Assembly: GCF_000340435.2 (NCBI RefSeq)
Contig: NZ_CP011883.2
Span: forward strand, 778,607 to 842,606
Source of the DNA: Mycobacterium haemophilum DSM 44634
GTDB taxonomy: Bacteria; Actinomycetota; Actinomycetes; Mycobacteriales; Mycobacteriaceae
Length of the DNA: 64,000 bases
Reading direction: 5' to 3'
In this document: piece after piece, positions 1 through 8,054 of the stretch
Numbering within the stretch: position 1 is the stretch's first letter
How the letters are laid out: the number at the start of each line of letters is the position of its first letter
Made by a program: the position numbers and the translations under genes
The notes under the pieces: generated by a model
Told to the model about the DNA's origin: nothing
Databases searched by the model: none
The model's input: only the letters and a program-made list of their open reading frames with translations

Positions 1-472
1 TGCACCGTCGAGTGACTCACCCCGGCGTGGCAGGCCATTGACCGGATGCTCTAATGTTTTCGCCTTTCGGCTTGGAATGTAGCGTGTTGTGCGCCTTGGA
101 GACTCGTCGCCGCTCGAAATACCCGAACAGCCCAGCTGGGAACTGCCATCAGTCACCTGACACTGGCTGTGCCGTAATCATTTTGACTCGACATGACGGT
201 GTCCCGAAGAGCTGCGCGAGTATTTTCGATGTGGTCAACGCGATTAGTGGCGTCATCTGATGATTGCGTGTATGGTATGCGGTCGGATTGGTAAGCGGTT
301 TACGCGGAGTTGATATCTAGGTCTGTCGCATAATTGTCCCCGGTGAGGATGTTTCGTCTCGCTAGCGTGGGTGTCTGACAGCGCAATCAATCAATCAATC
401 AATCGGTAGTTGATCGGTCCGTTGCAGTGTGCGCGGAATCGTTAATCACGTTGGCTACGAAGTGGAGTTGGC
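1..472. other. Non-coding leader ahead of the first PE gene
   Basis: No convincing gene was found. A 68-codon open frame at 54-260 has no recognisable motif and no good ribosome site. The stretch is visibly less GC-rich than the coding DNA around it, as is usual for the DNA in front of PE/PPE operons, and it probably carries the promoter of the PE/PPE pair at 473-1403. Confidence 0.5.
385..404. repeat. Five tandem AATC units
   Basis: The tetranucleotide AATC is repeated five times without interruption about 70 nt before the PE start at 473. A repeat of this size in a promoter or leader could change length by slippage and so alter spacing, but nothing here shows that it does. Confidence 0.85.
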
Positions 473-772
473 ATGTCTTTTCTGACCACAGCCCCTGAGG
501 CGTTGGAGAATGCGGCAGCGGAGGTGCGAAAAATGAGTGCTGACGCGGCTGCCGTTTATGCTGCGGCGGATCCAGTGATCACCGCGGTGGTGGCTCCGGC
601 GCCTGATCCGAACTCGCAATGGGTGGCAGCGCATCTCGTCGGGCACGCGCAGCGGTTTGCGGAGGTTTTTGCTGCGGCGAGGGTGGTTTTTGAGGAGCTT
701 GCGGTCGCCTTGGACGCCGGTGCTCAAAAGTATGCGGCCACCGAGGCCGACAACGTCAAGCCCTTGAGCTAA
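473..772 (+). CDS. PE family protein, short PE25-like
   Basis: This 99-residue protein consists of the PE domain only. It is predicted to pair with the PPE protein encoded next to it and to be exported by a type VII system, ESX-5 by analogy with PE25/PPE41. It opens with MSFLTTAPEAL, is alanine rich and helical, and ends with YAATEADN, which fits the YxxxD/E secretion signal of PE proteins. The ATG is preceded by GTGGAG at good spacing. The PPE gene follows after 49 nt, so the two are probably co-transcribed. Family assignment is firm; the specific partner and function are inferred. Confidence 0.9.
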   Translation: MSFLTTAPEALENAAAEVRKMSADAAAVYAAADPVITAVVAPAPDPNSQWVAAHLVGHAQRFAEVFAAARVVFEELAVALDAGAQKYAATEADNVKPLS

Positions 773-821
773 ACGAGTCACCACAAGTCGTTACGAGCCG
801 GAAGGAACAACGAACAACAAG

Positions 822-1403
822 ATGCCGTATCTACCACCGGAAACCATCGCCAACTACTTCCAAAGCGGCCCGGGTACTGCCTCGCTGTGGCGCGCTGCTG
901 GCCAGTGGGAGTCGTTGTGGTCGGAGCTCTGGGACCTCGAGGATAAGTTCGACCGCATGCTCGTCGGTCTGACAGCAGAGTGGTCGGGTCCCGCGGCGCG
1001 CCAGGTGATTGAAGCGGTCACGCCCCTTCGAGTATGGCTGTCTGACTTCGCTGGCAAGCTCTATGCGACCAGGAAGCAGACCACCCGTATCGTCAGTGCC
1101 TATTCGCATGCATGTTGCACTGTGATATCTATGGCGGTGATCGACGCTAACCGCACTCAGCGAATGCAGCTACTGGCCAATGACCCGCTCGGGCTAAACG
1201 CTCCCACGATCGCGCAACTCGACCAGCAATACGAGCGGCTCACTATACATAACGGTCGGGTGTGGGCGAGGTATAGTTCTGAGTTGTCGGAGGTGTCGGA
1301 GGCGTTGTCGGAGACGACTCCGTTTCCGCCGCCGTCGGTCGCCCACAACACCGGGTTGGTCCAGCCGGTTGCTCCAGAAACTTTGGTCTCCGAATCGGTG
1401 TGA
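822..1403 (+). CDS. PPE family protein, short PPE41-like
   Basis: This 193-residue protein has only the PPE domain, with no long C-terminal extension, as in PPE41 (about 194 residues). The N-terminus reads MPYLPPETIANYF, so the PPE signature is present near residue 5. The helical turn carries W-S-G (AEWSGPAAR), the WxG-type motif of these helical hairpins. It is expected to form a helical bundle with the PE protein upstream and to need an EspG chaperone encoded elsewhere. GAAGGAA lies about 16 nt before the ATG. It differs clearly from the PPE proteins at 3630-5782, so it is not a recent copy of them. Confidence 0.9.
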   Translation: MPYLPPETIANYFQSGPGTASLWRAAGQWESLWSELWDLEDKFDRMLVGLTAEWSGPAARQVIEAVTPLRVWLSDFAGKLYATRKQTTRIVSAYSHACCTVISMAVIDANRTQRMQLLANDPLGLNAPTIAQLDQQYERLTIHNGRVWARYSSELSEVSEALSETTPFPPPSVAHNTGLVQPVAPETLVSESV

Positions 1404-1550
1404 TGGCATCGTCAACGTTGTTGACCTAGCCCGGTGCTGTGCGGATTGGCTGGTCGGGCACGCGATGTGGCTGTATCACCGTTTTGCGCTGAGCCTGGGC
1501 GACGCTAACAGGTTACGGCGGCGGGCATTTGAGGAGCCCCCGCACGTCGG

Positions 1551-1770
1551 TCACATTGAACTCGGCCAGCGCCACGATCGTCTGCAGGCCGCGCAATACG
1601 CCAGCGGCTCCAGCGGGGCCAGCAGCGGTGCCTCGGCCGATGATCTGCTCGGGCACCCAGCCGCCCTCGAACCCGAGCTCCTCGGCCCGGACAAGATATT
1701 TGCGTAGTCCGGCGCCGTCGAAGCTATCGGAGTCCAGTTGCGGGATAGCGATCGAGAACCTCGCCTCACC
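1551..1770 (-). pseudogene. Remnant of an F420-dependent luciferase-like oxidoreductase
   Basis: The minus strand encodes a recognisable N-terminus of a luciferase-like F420 oxidoreductase: RFSIAIPQLDSDSFDG, then LVRAEELGFEGGW and EQIIGRG. The homologous reading then continues in another frame as APLLAPLEPLAYCAAC, so there is a frameshift near the IIGR motif. Nothing of the remaining roughly 200 residues is visible. A full member of the family has about 300 residues. The reading rests on recalled family sequence. The fragment occupies most of the gap between the first PPE gene and sppA. Confidence 0.6.
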
Positions 1771-1811
1771 ACCGTCCGGCGGGGGCCCGGCGGCATGGGT
1801 ACGCTGCAGAC

Positions 1812-3623
1812 ATGTTCGCCTTTTTGCCCCCACTTCCTGGTATCGACGACGTCCGTGCCCTGGCCAACCGGGTTAACACGGCCCGTCACCATGGCATACC
1901 GAGCGGTTGCGTGCTCGAAGTCAACCTGCGGTCGATGCCGCCGGAAACCACCAGCTTTGACCCTTTCGCAATTATCGCTGGGGGTGGTCGACCGATGGCC
2001 CTGCGCGAGGCTGTCGCCGCGATCCACCGTGCCGCCGACGACCCCCGGGTCGCCGGCCTGATTGCCCGCGTTCAGCTTGGTGCGTCGCCGCCGGCGGCAG
2101 TGCAGGAACTGCGCGCGGCCGTCGTCGCGTTCAGCGCGGTCAAGCCGTCACTAGCCTGGGCCGAGACCTATCCGGGCACGCTGTCCTACTACCTGGCTTC
2201 GGCCTTCGGTGAGGTCTGGATGCAGCCGTCGGGAAGTGTCGGGCTGATCGGCTTCGCGAGCAATGCCACGTTCCTGCGGGACGCGCTGGCTAAGGCAGGG
2301 ATCGAAGCGCAGTTCGTCGCACGGGGTGAATACAAGTCGGCGGCAAACCTTTTCACCGAAGGCGGCTTCACCGACGCCCACCGCGAGGCGGTCAGCCGGA
2401 TGCTGGAAAGCCTGCAAGGCCAGGTGTGGCAGGGGATCGCCGAATCCCGCGAGATCGACCCCGCAGCGCTCAATCCGTTGGCCGACCGGGCTCCGCTGTT
2501 ACGCGATGACGCGGTCGCCTCCGGTTTGGTCGACCGGATCGGATTCCGCGACGAAGCTTATGCCCGCATAGCGGAACTGGTTGGTGCCAAAGGCATGACA
2601 CCAGGGTCCAGCGAGCCGCCGACAAGCCCAGACGCCGACGAGGACGGTCCACCGCGGCTATACCTGTCGCGCTACGCCAGTGCGGCCCGGTCACGACTGG
2701 TGCCACCCATGCCGTCGATTCCTGGGCGCCGGTCCAAGCCAACCGTCGCCGTGGTCACCTTGGAAGGTCCGATCGTCAATGGACGCGGCGGACCGCAATT
2801 TCTGCCGTTCGGCACCTCTACCGGCGGTGGCGACACCATCGCGGCGGCGCTGCGCGAGGTCGCTGCCGATGAATCGGTGTCCGCGATTGTGCTGCGGGTG
2901 AACAGCCCGGGCGGCTCGGTCACCGCATCCGAAACCATCTGGCGTGAGGTGAAAAGAGCCCGCGACCGCGGCAAGCCCGTGGTGGTATCGATGGGCGCGG
3001 TCGCCGCCTCTGGTGGCTACTACGTCTCGGCGGGTGCCGACGCGATTGTGGCCAATCCGGGTACGATCACCGGTTCGATTGGCGTGATCACCGGAAAGTT
3101 GGTGATTCGGGATCTGAAGGGTCGGTTGGGCGTCGGGTCAGATACGGTGCGCACCAACGCCAATGCCGATGCGTGGTCGTCTGACGCGCCGTTCACGCCG
3201 GAGCAGCATACCCATCGAGAGGCCGAGGCGGACTTGTTCTACGCCGACTTCCTGCAGCGCGTCGCTGAAGGCCGCGGCATGACCACCGACGCGGTCGATG
3301 ATGTTGCGCGAGGACGGATCTGGACCGGCGCCGACGCTCTCGAGCGTGGCCTGGTCGACGAACTCGGCGGGCTGGCAACCGCGGTGCGCAGAGCCAAGGT
3401 CCTGGCCGGTCTGGATGCGGACGCCGACGTCCGCATCGTCAGTTACCCTGGCTCGTCGTTGCTGGACATGGTGCGACCCCGGGCGTCGTCGCAACCCGGC
3501 GCCGCGTCGCTGCCCGACGCGGTGGCCGCGCTGCTGGGCCGCTCGGTTGCCGGGATCCTCGAACACGTCGAGCAGACGCTAAGCGGTGTCAGCGTGCTGT
3601 GGCTAGGGGAGTCGCGCTTGTGA
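1812..3623 (+). CDS. sppA: Signal peptide peptidase SppA (protease IV)
   Basis: This membrane-associated serine protease is thought to clear cleaved signal peptides. At 603 residues it is the long protease IV form with two tandem crotonase-like domains. The N-terminal domain carries the candidate general-base lysine in GEYKSAANLF (about residue 175). The C-terminal domain carries the nucleophile serine in AVAASGGYYVS (about residue 400). The start MFAFLPPLPGIDDVR agrees with M. tuberculosis SppA (Rv0724) as I recall it. Unlike in that genome, its 3' end is followed by a convergent PPE gene, and a degraded second copy of its 3' part lies at about 4.9-5.2 kb. Confidence 0.95.
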   Translation: MFAFLPPLPGIDDVRALANRVNTARHHGIPSGCVLEVNLRSMPPETTSFDPFAIIAGGGRPMALREAVAAIHRAADDPRVAGLIARVQLGASPPAAVQELRAAVVAFSAVKPSLAWAETYPGTLSYYLASAFGEVWMQPSGSVGLIGFASNATFLRDALAKAGIEAQFVARGEYKSAANLFTEGGFTDAHREAVSRMLESLQGQVWQGIAESREIDPAALNPLADRAPLLRDDAVASGLVDRIGFRDEAYARIAELVGAKGMTPGSSEPPTSPDADEDGPPRLYLSRYASAARSRLVPPMPSIPGRRSKPTVAVVTLEGPIVNGRGGPQFLPFGTSTGGGDTIAAALREVAADESVSAIVLRVNSPGGSVTASETIWREVKRARDRGKPVVVSMGAVAASGGYYVSAGADAIVANPGTITGSIGVITGKLVIRDLKGRLGVGSDTVRTNANADAWSSDAPFTPEQHTHREAEADLFYADFLQRVAEGRGMTTDAVDDVARGRIWTGADALERGLVDELGGLATAVRRAKVLAGLDADADVRIVSYPGSSLLDMVRPRASSQPGAASLPDAVAALLGRSVAGILEHVEQTLSGVSVLWLGESRL

Positions 3624-3629
3624 GCGCCG

Positions 3630-4196
3630 TTAGTCGGAGGACGGGGCGACGATCTGCGGCGCCTCGCCAAACGGAATTACCCGCGACAGCTGAGCCCGCA
3701 CTTCGCCTGCGTAGACGTCCATTGCCTTCGTGTTCTGGGCCCAGAACCCCTGATATTCCTCTTCGAGGGCAGCAATCTTCGGAGCGTTGATCACGATCTC
3801 GTTCTTCGCGTCCGCCAACTTCGTGCGGTTAGTGGCGATATCTTCTGGAGGCACCACGTTCTTGTGCACCCGGTCAAAGGCGTCTGCGATGCCCCGGGCC
3901 GCTTTGGCGGTCAATTTGGCACGTTGGTAAGCAGTCCACAGCCACGTCCGATGCTGTACGGCCGTTTCGGCCATCCAGTTCGCCGACTCACCTTGCCACG
4001 CGCTTCGTAGCTGCCCGTTCACCTGCTGAAGTGCCTGGGCTACTTGTGCGATATCTTCTGCCAAGTCATTCCACTGGTTACCGGCCTCAAGCATCGGCTC
4101 AGCACCTTGACCGTTATAGATGGCGTCGGAAATCTCCTCCGGTTTTATCGTTGCGAATGACGACGATAACTCCGTTTCTATTTCTGGGGGAAACAT
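3630..4196 (-). CDS. PPE family protein, short PPE41-like (duplicate A)
   Basis: This 188-residue PPE-domain-only protein is nearly identical over most of its length to the one at 5216-5782. It begins MFPPEIETELSSSF and carries a second PEEIS element (IKPEEISDAI); the hairpin has W-Q-G (SAWQGESANW). It is the second gene of a PE-PPE operon whose PE lies at 4251-4547, and its stop lies 6 nt from the convergent sppA stop. The N-terminus is about 16 residues longer than in PPE41 before the PEEIS element that aligns with the usual PPE start. Probable ESX-5-type heterodimer substrate; function unknown. Confidence 0.9.
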   Translation of the reverse strand: MFPPEIETELSSSFATIKPEEISDAIYNGQGAEPMLEAGNQWNDLAEDIAQVAQALQQVNGQLRSAWQGESANWMAETAVQHRTWLWTAYQRAKLTAKAARGIADAFDRVHKNVVPPEDIATNRTKLADAKNEIVINAPKIAALEEEYQGFWAQNTKAMDVYAGEVRAQLSRVIPFGEAPQIVAPSSD

Positions 4197-4250
4197 CTCT
4201 TCTCTTTGTCTTGATATCTGCGGTGCTGGTATTTCAGTACGGTTAGTCGG

Positions 4251-4547
4251 TCAGCCTATGTTTTCGATGTTGTCGGCCTCGGTGGCCGAATAAGCAACGG
4301 CGGCCGTCTGTAAGGCGTTCGCATACTGCCGGAGAATCTGCGCGTATTGCGCGCTGAGCTCGTCAAAGTTCTGCGCTTGCTGGGAGAGGTACTTCGCTGC
4401 GACCGTCGATACTTTGTCGGCGGCCGCAGGCGCAAGATTGGTCATGTTTGCCGCCTCGGTACTGCGATCATCGAGGAAATCAGCGACGGTCTCCGCGTAA
4501 CGGGAGATATCGTCCACCACCTGAGGGTTTACGGTCACAAAAGACAT
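4251..4547 (-). CDS. PE family protein, PE25-like (duplicate A)
   Basis: This 98-residue PE domain starts MSFVTVNPQVVDDI and ends YSATEADNIENIG, with a YxxxE secretion signal. An in-frame ATG lies five codons upstream, but MSFV is the usual PE start and has GGGGAT just before it, so I chose the inner ATG. It is the first gene of a two-gene operon with the PPE at 3630-4196, 54 nt away. A palindrome shared with two other PE loci lies about 22 nt upstream. The paralogue at 5837-6142 differs mainly in the middle helix and in the last residues. Confidence 0.88.
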   Translation of the reverse strand: MSFVTVNPQVVDDISRYAETVADFLDDRSTEAANMTNLAPAAADKVSTVAAKYLSQQAQNFDELSAQYAQILRQYANALQTAAVAYSATEADNIENIG

Positions 4548-4569
4548 GCCATCCCCGCTCATTGTAAAA

Positions 4570-4590
4570 CCCCAAGCAATTGCCCCGGGG
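4570..4590 (-). promoter_or_regulatory. PE-leader palindrome, copy A
   Basis: An 8-bp self-complementary core GCAATTGC (4576-4583) is flanked by CCCC on one side and GGGG on the other. The same arrangement lies before the PE genes at 5837 and 35536, each time about 20-23 nt from the start codon. It could be an operator or, in RNA, a short leader hairpin with an AAUU loop. Which protein or signal reads it is unknown. Confidence 0.6.
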
Positions 4591-4764
4591 ATGATTAAGT
4601 ATTGTTATCCGTACCGCCGGCGCTGGTGGTAACGAAGCGACTGCTATTGCGCGCAGCTACGCGACGAACACAATGGTTGACTTCACGTGTCGTGCCGTAG
4701 TCTAACGGATCAATGCACACGGCGCGACCCGCGGATCGCTGATGTGGCTTTGCATGGGAGCTGC

Positions 4765-4875
4765 GGTGTGTTCCCGGCGAACGAGACCAGCAGTTCGTCG
4801 CGTAGCCGGCCGTTGAACGACTCGACCCAGGCGTTCTGCCGCGATGAGCCAGGATCGATGAATAGTGAACCGGCG
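4765..4875 (-). mobile_element. IS3-family transposase fragment at duplication junction
   Basis: The minus strand encodes FIDPGSSRQNAWVESFNGRL followed by RDELL, the C-terminal catalytic-core signature of IS3-family OrfB transposases. It contains the final glutamate of the DDE triad (VESFNGRLRDE). Only about 35 codons are recognisable, with no orfA, no upstream DD motifs and no terminal repeats, so this is a scrap and cannot move. It lies between copy 1 and copy 2 of the sppA/PPE/PE duplication. Confidence 0.75.
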
Positions 4876-4904
4876 CCGTTGAACCGGCGCCAAGACAGCG
4901 CCGA

Positions 4905-5213
4905 CACCGTCGTCGCGGCGGGCGCCGACGCGATTGCGGCCAATCCGGGTACGATCACCGGTTCGATTGGCGTGATCACCGGAAAGTTGATGATTCGGGA
5001 TCTGAAGGGTCGGTTGAGCGTCGGGTCAAATACGGTGCACGCCAACGCCAACGCCAATGCCGATGCGTGGTCGGCTGACGCGCCGTTCACGCCGGAGCAG
5101 CACACCCCTGGCCGGTCTGGACGCGGATGCCGACGTCCGCATCGTCAGTTACCCTGGCTCGTCGTTGCTGGACATGGTGCGACCAGCGTGCCGTGGCTGG
5201 GGGAGTCGAGTGC
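4905..5213 (+). pseudogene. Degraded second copy of the sppA 3' region
   Basis: The reading GADAIAANPGTITGSIGVIT continues as far as DAPFTPEQH and matches the sppA C-terminal domain from just after the active-site serine. Two internal deletions then follow. One joins the PEQH segment (sppA about 3206) directly to LAGLDADADVRI (about 3402). The other joins SSLLDMVRP (about 3476) to the last bases of the gene. There is also a NANANAN expansion near 5041. With no start, no first domain and no active site, it cannot encode a protease. Confidence 0.85.
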
Positions 5214-5215
5214 CG

Positions 5216-5782
5216 TTAGTCGGAGGACGGGGCGACGATCTGCGGCGCCTCGCCAAACGGAATTACCCTCGACAGCTGAGCCCGCACTTCACGTGCGTAG
5301 GCGTCCATGGCCTTGGTGTTCTGGGCCCAAAACGCCTGATATTCCTCTTCGAGGGCAGCGATTTTCGGAGCGTTGATCACGATCTCGTTCTTCGCGTCCC
5401 GCAACTTCGCGCGGTTAGCGGCGATATCTTCCGGAGGCACCACGTTCTTGTGCACCCGGTCAAAGGCGTCTGCGATGCCCCGGGCCGCTTTGGCGGTCAG
5501 TTTGGCACGTTGGTAAGCAACCCACAGCCACGTCCGATGCTGTACGGCTGTTTCGGCCATCCAGTTCGCCGACTCACCTTGCCACGCGCCTTGTAGCTGC
5601 CCATTCACCCACTGAATTGTCGTAGCTGCTTGTCCTAGTTCTTCCGCCAAGTCGCACCACTTGGTACCGGCCTCAAGCATCGGCTCAGAACCTTGACCGT
5701 TATAGATGGCGTCGGAAATCTCCTCCGGTTTTATCGTTGCGAATGACGCCGATAACTCCGTTGCTATTGTTGGTAAAAACAT
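5216..5782 (-). CDS. PPE family protein, short PPE41-like (duplicate B)
   Basis: This 188-residue protein begins MFLPTIATELSASF and is the paralogue of the one at 3630-4196. It shares IKPEEISDAI, the W-Q-G turn (GAWQGESANW) and an identical tail ending APQIVAPSSD. Differences are concentrated at the extreme N-terminus and in the segment around residues 40-60, just before the W-Q-G turn (GTKWCDLAEELGQAATTIQ here). It is downstream of the PE at 5837-6142 with the same 54 nt spacing. It is intact, so the duplication left two apparently functional pairs. Confidence 0.9.
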   Translation of the reverse strand: MFLPTIATELSASFATIKPEEISDAIYNGQGSEPMLEAGTKWCDLAEELGQAATTIQWVNGQLQGAWQGESANWMAETAVQHRTWLWVAYQRAKLTAKAARGIADAFDRVHKNVVPPEDIAANRAKLRDAKNEIVINAPKIAALEEEYQAFWAQNTKAMDAYAREVRAQLSRVIPFGEAPQIVAPSSD

Positions 5783-5836
5783 CTCTTCTCTTTGTCTTGA
5801 TATCTGCGGTGCTGGTATTTCAGTACGGTCAGTCGG

Positions 5837-6142
5837 TCAGACAATATTTTCGACATTTTCGATATTGTCGGCCTCGGCGGCCGAATAGGCAGCGCCGGCG
5901 TTCCGCAAGACGTTCGCATACTGCCGGAGAATCGCCGCGTATTGCGTGCTGAGCTCCTCAAAGTTCTGCGCTTGCCGGGAGAGGCGCTTCGCCGCGACCG
6001 TCGATACCCGGTCGGCAGCCGCGGGCGCAAGCGCGGTCATGCTGGCCGCATCGGTACTGGTGTCATCGAGGAGATTAGCGAGGCCGTCCACCTCGTTGGC
6101 GGTGTCGTCCACCGCCTGAGGGTCTACGATCACAAAAGACAT
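5837..6142 (-). CDS. PE family protein, PE25-like (duplicate B)
   Basis: This 101-residue PE domain begins MSFVIVDPQAVDDT and ends YSAAEADNIENVENIV, with the YxxxE signal and a tail extended by three residues relative to copy A. I chose the inner MSFV start as for copy A, although the frame is open well upstream. The first helix and the stretch ANEVDGLANLLDDTSTDAAS differ from copy A more than the partner PPE proteins differ from each other. It is operonic with the PPE at 5216-5782. Confidence 0.88.
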   Translation of the reverse strand: MSFVIVDPQAVDDTANEVDGLANLLDDTSTDAASMTALAPAAADRVSTVAAKRLSRQAQNFEELSTQYAAILRQYANVLRNAGAAYSAAEADNIENVENIV

Positions 6143-6165
6143 GCCATCTCCGCTCATTCTAAAAA

Positions 6166-6185
6166 CCCCGGGCAATTGCCAGGGG
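6166..6185 (-). promoter_or_regulatory. PE-leader palindrome, copy B
   Basis: CCCCGG-GCAATTGC-CAGGGG, with the core at 6172-6179, lies about 23 nt before the PE start at 6142. It matches the elements at 4570-4590 and 35497-35515 in core, flanks and distance. Confidence 0.6.
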
Positions 6186-6372
6186 ATGATTCTGTACGGT
6201 TGTCCGCACCGCCGGCGTTGGTGGTAACGCAGCGGCTGCCATTGTGCGCAGTTGCGCGACGAACACAATGGTTAACTCCACGTGTCTGGCCCGTAGCCTA
6301 ACGTATAAATGCCCGGCGCGATGCCGGGCCCCAGGTGGAGCACGGCGCGCGCGTAGTTCACACTTGATGTGG

Positions 6373-7029
6373 TTACCTCGGATTGGCGCGCAGGTAGTTG
6401 TAGACCAGGGCGAAGTTGCGGTTCACATCCTCGGGAATAGCGACCGGGCCGCCGAGAGCACGAGCGCCCCAAACGATTTGGGCGGTCCGCTCCACCAAAG
6501 CGGTGATGTGCAGTACCTTGTCCGGCTGGGGCCCGATGGCCACCAGGCCGTGGTTGGCGATCAACGCGGCGGCACGGCCTTGCAGCGCCTTGACCGCGTT
6601 GACGCCGACGCCAGGTGTACCGGACGCGGCATACTCGGCACACCGAACGTCCCCGCCGCAGTAGACCGCGAACTCGTCGATGCAGGCCGGAATCGGCTCA
6701 TGTGCGATGGCGAACATGGTTGCCCACACCGGATGACTGTGAATGACGCTGCCGATGTCGTTGAACGCTGTGTAGCACGCCAGATGCAACTTCATTTCCG
6801 ATGACGGCGCCCGCCCGGTTTTCGCTTGCAGGACAATCCCTTCGGGATCGACCAGCACCAGATCGTCGAGCATCATGTCCCGATAGTCGACCGATGACGG
6901 CGTGATAACGATGTTGCCGTCGCCGCGCCGGGCGGAAATGTTGCCGGCTGTTCCTTCCACCAAGCCGCGGCGCAGCATGTCTTTGGCCGCCGCCAGTACC
7001 GCGGCCTCGGGGTCGTCAACGAATGTCAT
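6373..7029 (-). CDS. fucA: Class II aldolase, L-fuculose-phosphate aldolase family
   Basis: This 218-residue cytosolic protein belongs to the class II aldolase/adducin family, which cleaves sugar phosphates such as L-fuculose-1-phosphate to dihydroxyacetone phosphate and an aldehyde. The zinc-site motif HSHPVWATMF is present, with another candidate ligand in IANHG. TAGNISARRG near the N-terminus fits the phosphate-binding loop. Its ATG overlaps the serA2 stop by 4 nt, so the two are co-translated, and the divergent neighbour is a sugar kinase, which supports a sugar-breakdown role. Orthologous in context to Rv0727c. The true substrate is not shown by the sequence. Confidence 0.88.
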   Translation of the reverse strand: MTFVDDPEAAVLAAAKDMLRRGLVEGTAGNISARRGDGNIVITPSSVDYRDMMLDDLVLVDPEGIVLQAKTGRAPSSEMKLHLACYTAFNDIGSVIHSHPVWATMFAIAHEPIPACIDEFAVYCGGDVRCAEYAASGTPGVGVNAVKALQGRAAALIANHGLVAIGPQPDKVLHITALVERTAQIVWGARALGGPVAIPEDVNRNFALVYNYLRANPR

Positions 7030-8033
7030 GGGCCGAGCACCTCCGGGTTCACCAGATGGGCGGGCGGGTGGCCGGATAGCAGCGCTTCTAGATCGTCGGC
7101 GACCATCTGTGCCTGCCGTGCCTCAGTGTTCCACGTGGCGCCGCCGATGTGCGGGGTAAGCACGACGTTGGGCATCCCGACCAGTGGGTGGTCGGTCGGC
7201 AGCCACTCGCCGGCGAAATGGTCGAGGCCTGCGGCGGCCACCTTGCCCCGGCGCAGGGCCTCGACCAGCGCGTCGGTGTCGTGCAGCTGGGCCCGCGCGG
7301 TGTTGAGAAAAACGACACCGTCGCGCATGGCCGCAAATTGCGCGGCGCCGATCATCCCGATGGTTTCGTCGGTGACCGGGGCGTGCAGGGAGACGACGTC
7401 GGCCTCGCTCAGCAGCTCGTCGAGGCTGTGGCGGGCGTCGTCGTGGTAGGGGTCGGTGGCGATGACGCGTAAGCCCAGCCCGGTTAGCCGCCACCGTAAC
7501 GCTCGGCCGACCGCACCCAGGCCCACCAGTCCGGCGGTGCGCCCGGCGATTTCGCCGGCACGGAACCGTTGATAGGGAATGGTGCCATCGCGAAATATGT
7601 TGCCGCTGCGGATATCCGCGTCTGCGGTCAGCAGGTGACGGGTGGCTGCTAGCAACAACGCCACCGCCATCTCGGCGACCGCGTCGGCGTTGCGGGCCGG
7701 GGTGTTCAGCACTGGAATGCCGGCTGCGGTGGCTCCGGGAATATCGACGTTGTTGGGATCCCCGCGGGTGGCTACTACGGCGAGTAGGGCGCGCCGCCCT
7801 TGCTCGAAGACCGGGCCGCCGACCGAGTCGCTTTCCACCACAACGACATCGGCGGCTTCGTCAGCGATCCGGTCGGCCAGCTGCGCTGCGCTGTAGATCC
7901 GCGGCGGGGTCTGATCGAGCTCACTGATCCAAGGGTCGTACACCACGTCGGCCAGCTCTGCCAGCTTGGTGAAGCCCGGTCCCCGCAGCGGAGCTGTTAC
8001 CAGGGCACGTGGTCGGGATGTCACGAAAGCCAA
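7026..8033 (-). CDS. serA2: D-isomer-specific 2-hydroxyacid dehydrogenase (SerA2-like)
   Basis: This 335-residue NAD-dependent dehydrogenase carries the Rossmann motif GLVGLGAVGRAL, the SLHAPVTDETIGMIG segment, the catalytic arginine region NTARAQ and the histidine motif LTPHIGGAT. It lacks the C-terminal ACT/ASB domains of the main 3-phosphoglycerate dehydrogenase SerA1, so a role other than serine synthesis is likely. Linkage to fucA (4-nt overlap) and to the divergent FGGY kinase suggests sugar or sugar-acid metabolism. Only 21 nt separate its ATG from the kinase GTG, leaving room for overlapping divergent promoters. Confidence 0.87.
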   Translation of the reverse strand: MAFVTSRPRALVTAPLRGPGFTKLAELADVVYDPWISELDQTPPRIYSAAQLADRIADEAADVVVVESDSVGGPVFEQGRRALLAVVATRGDPNNVDIPGATAAGIPVLNTPARNADAVAEMAVALLLAATRHLLTADADIRSGNIFRDGTIPYQRFRAGEIAGRTAGLVGLGAVGRALRWRLTGLGLRVIATDPYHDDARHSLDELLSEADVVSLHAPVTDETIGMIGAAQFAAMRDGVVFLNTARAQLHDTDALVEALRRGKVAAAGLDHFAGEWLPTDHPLVGMPNVVLTPHIGGATWNTEARQAQMVADDLEALLSGHPPAHLVNPEVLGP

Positions 8034-8054
8034 TGCTGGCGTACGGTGACGCCC

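Larger units (their letters stand above)
3028..4715. repeat. Segmental duplication, copy 1 (sppA 3' end + PPE + PE + leader)
   Basis: The DNA from inside the 3' half of sppA through the PPE gene (3630-4196), the PE gene (4251-4547) and about 160 nt of PE upstream DNA recurs at about 4915-6312 in the same order and orientation. The boundaries are estimated by eye: on the left the GCCGACGCGATT motif, on the right the AATGGTT leader segment shared by both PE upstream regions. This copy keeps an intact sppA end. Confidence 0.85.
4915..6312. repeat. Segmental duplication, copy 2
   Basis: Second copy of the block at about 3028-4715, shorter by roughly 0.3 kb because of the deletions in its sppA part. 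The PPE, the PE and the PE leader palindrome are all kept. The PPE pair is more conserved than the PE pair. Boundaries are estimated by eye. Confidence 0.85.

Noticed and set aside
54..260. 68-codon frame in the leader region
   Set aside because: No ribosome site, no family resemblance and a low-GC context typical of PE/PPE leaders.
328..350. Possible decayed copy of the PE-leader palindrome (GCATAATTGTCCCC)
   Set aside because: Only half matches, the core is interrupted, and it lies about 125 nt from the PE start instead of about 20.
385..404. AATC repeats considered as the start of a CRISPR-like array
   Set aside because: Units are 4 bp with no spacers; this is a simple microsatellite. 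No CRISPR repeats or cas genes were seen anywhere in the window.
4687..5376. 229-codon plus-strand frame containing an sppA-like segment
   Set aside because: A chance join of the IS3 scrap, the degraded sppA copy and antisense PPE DNA; no start or domain of its own.
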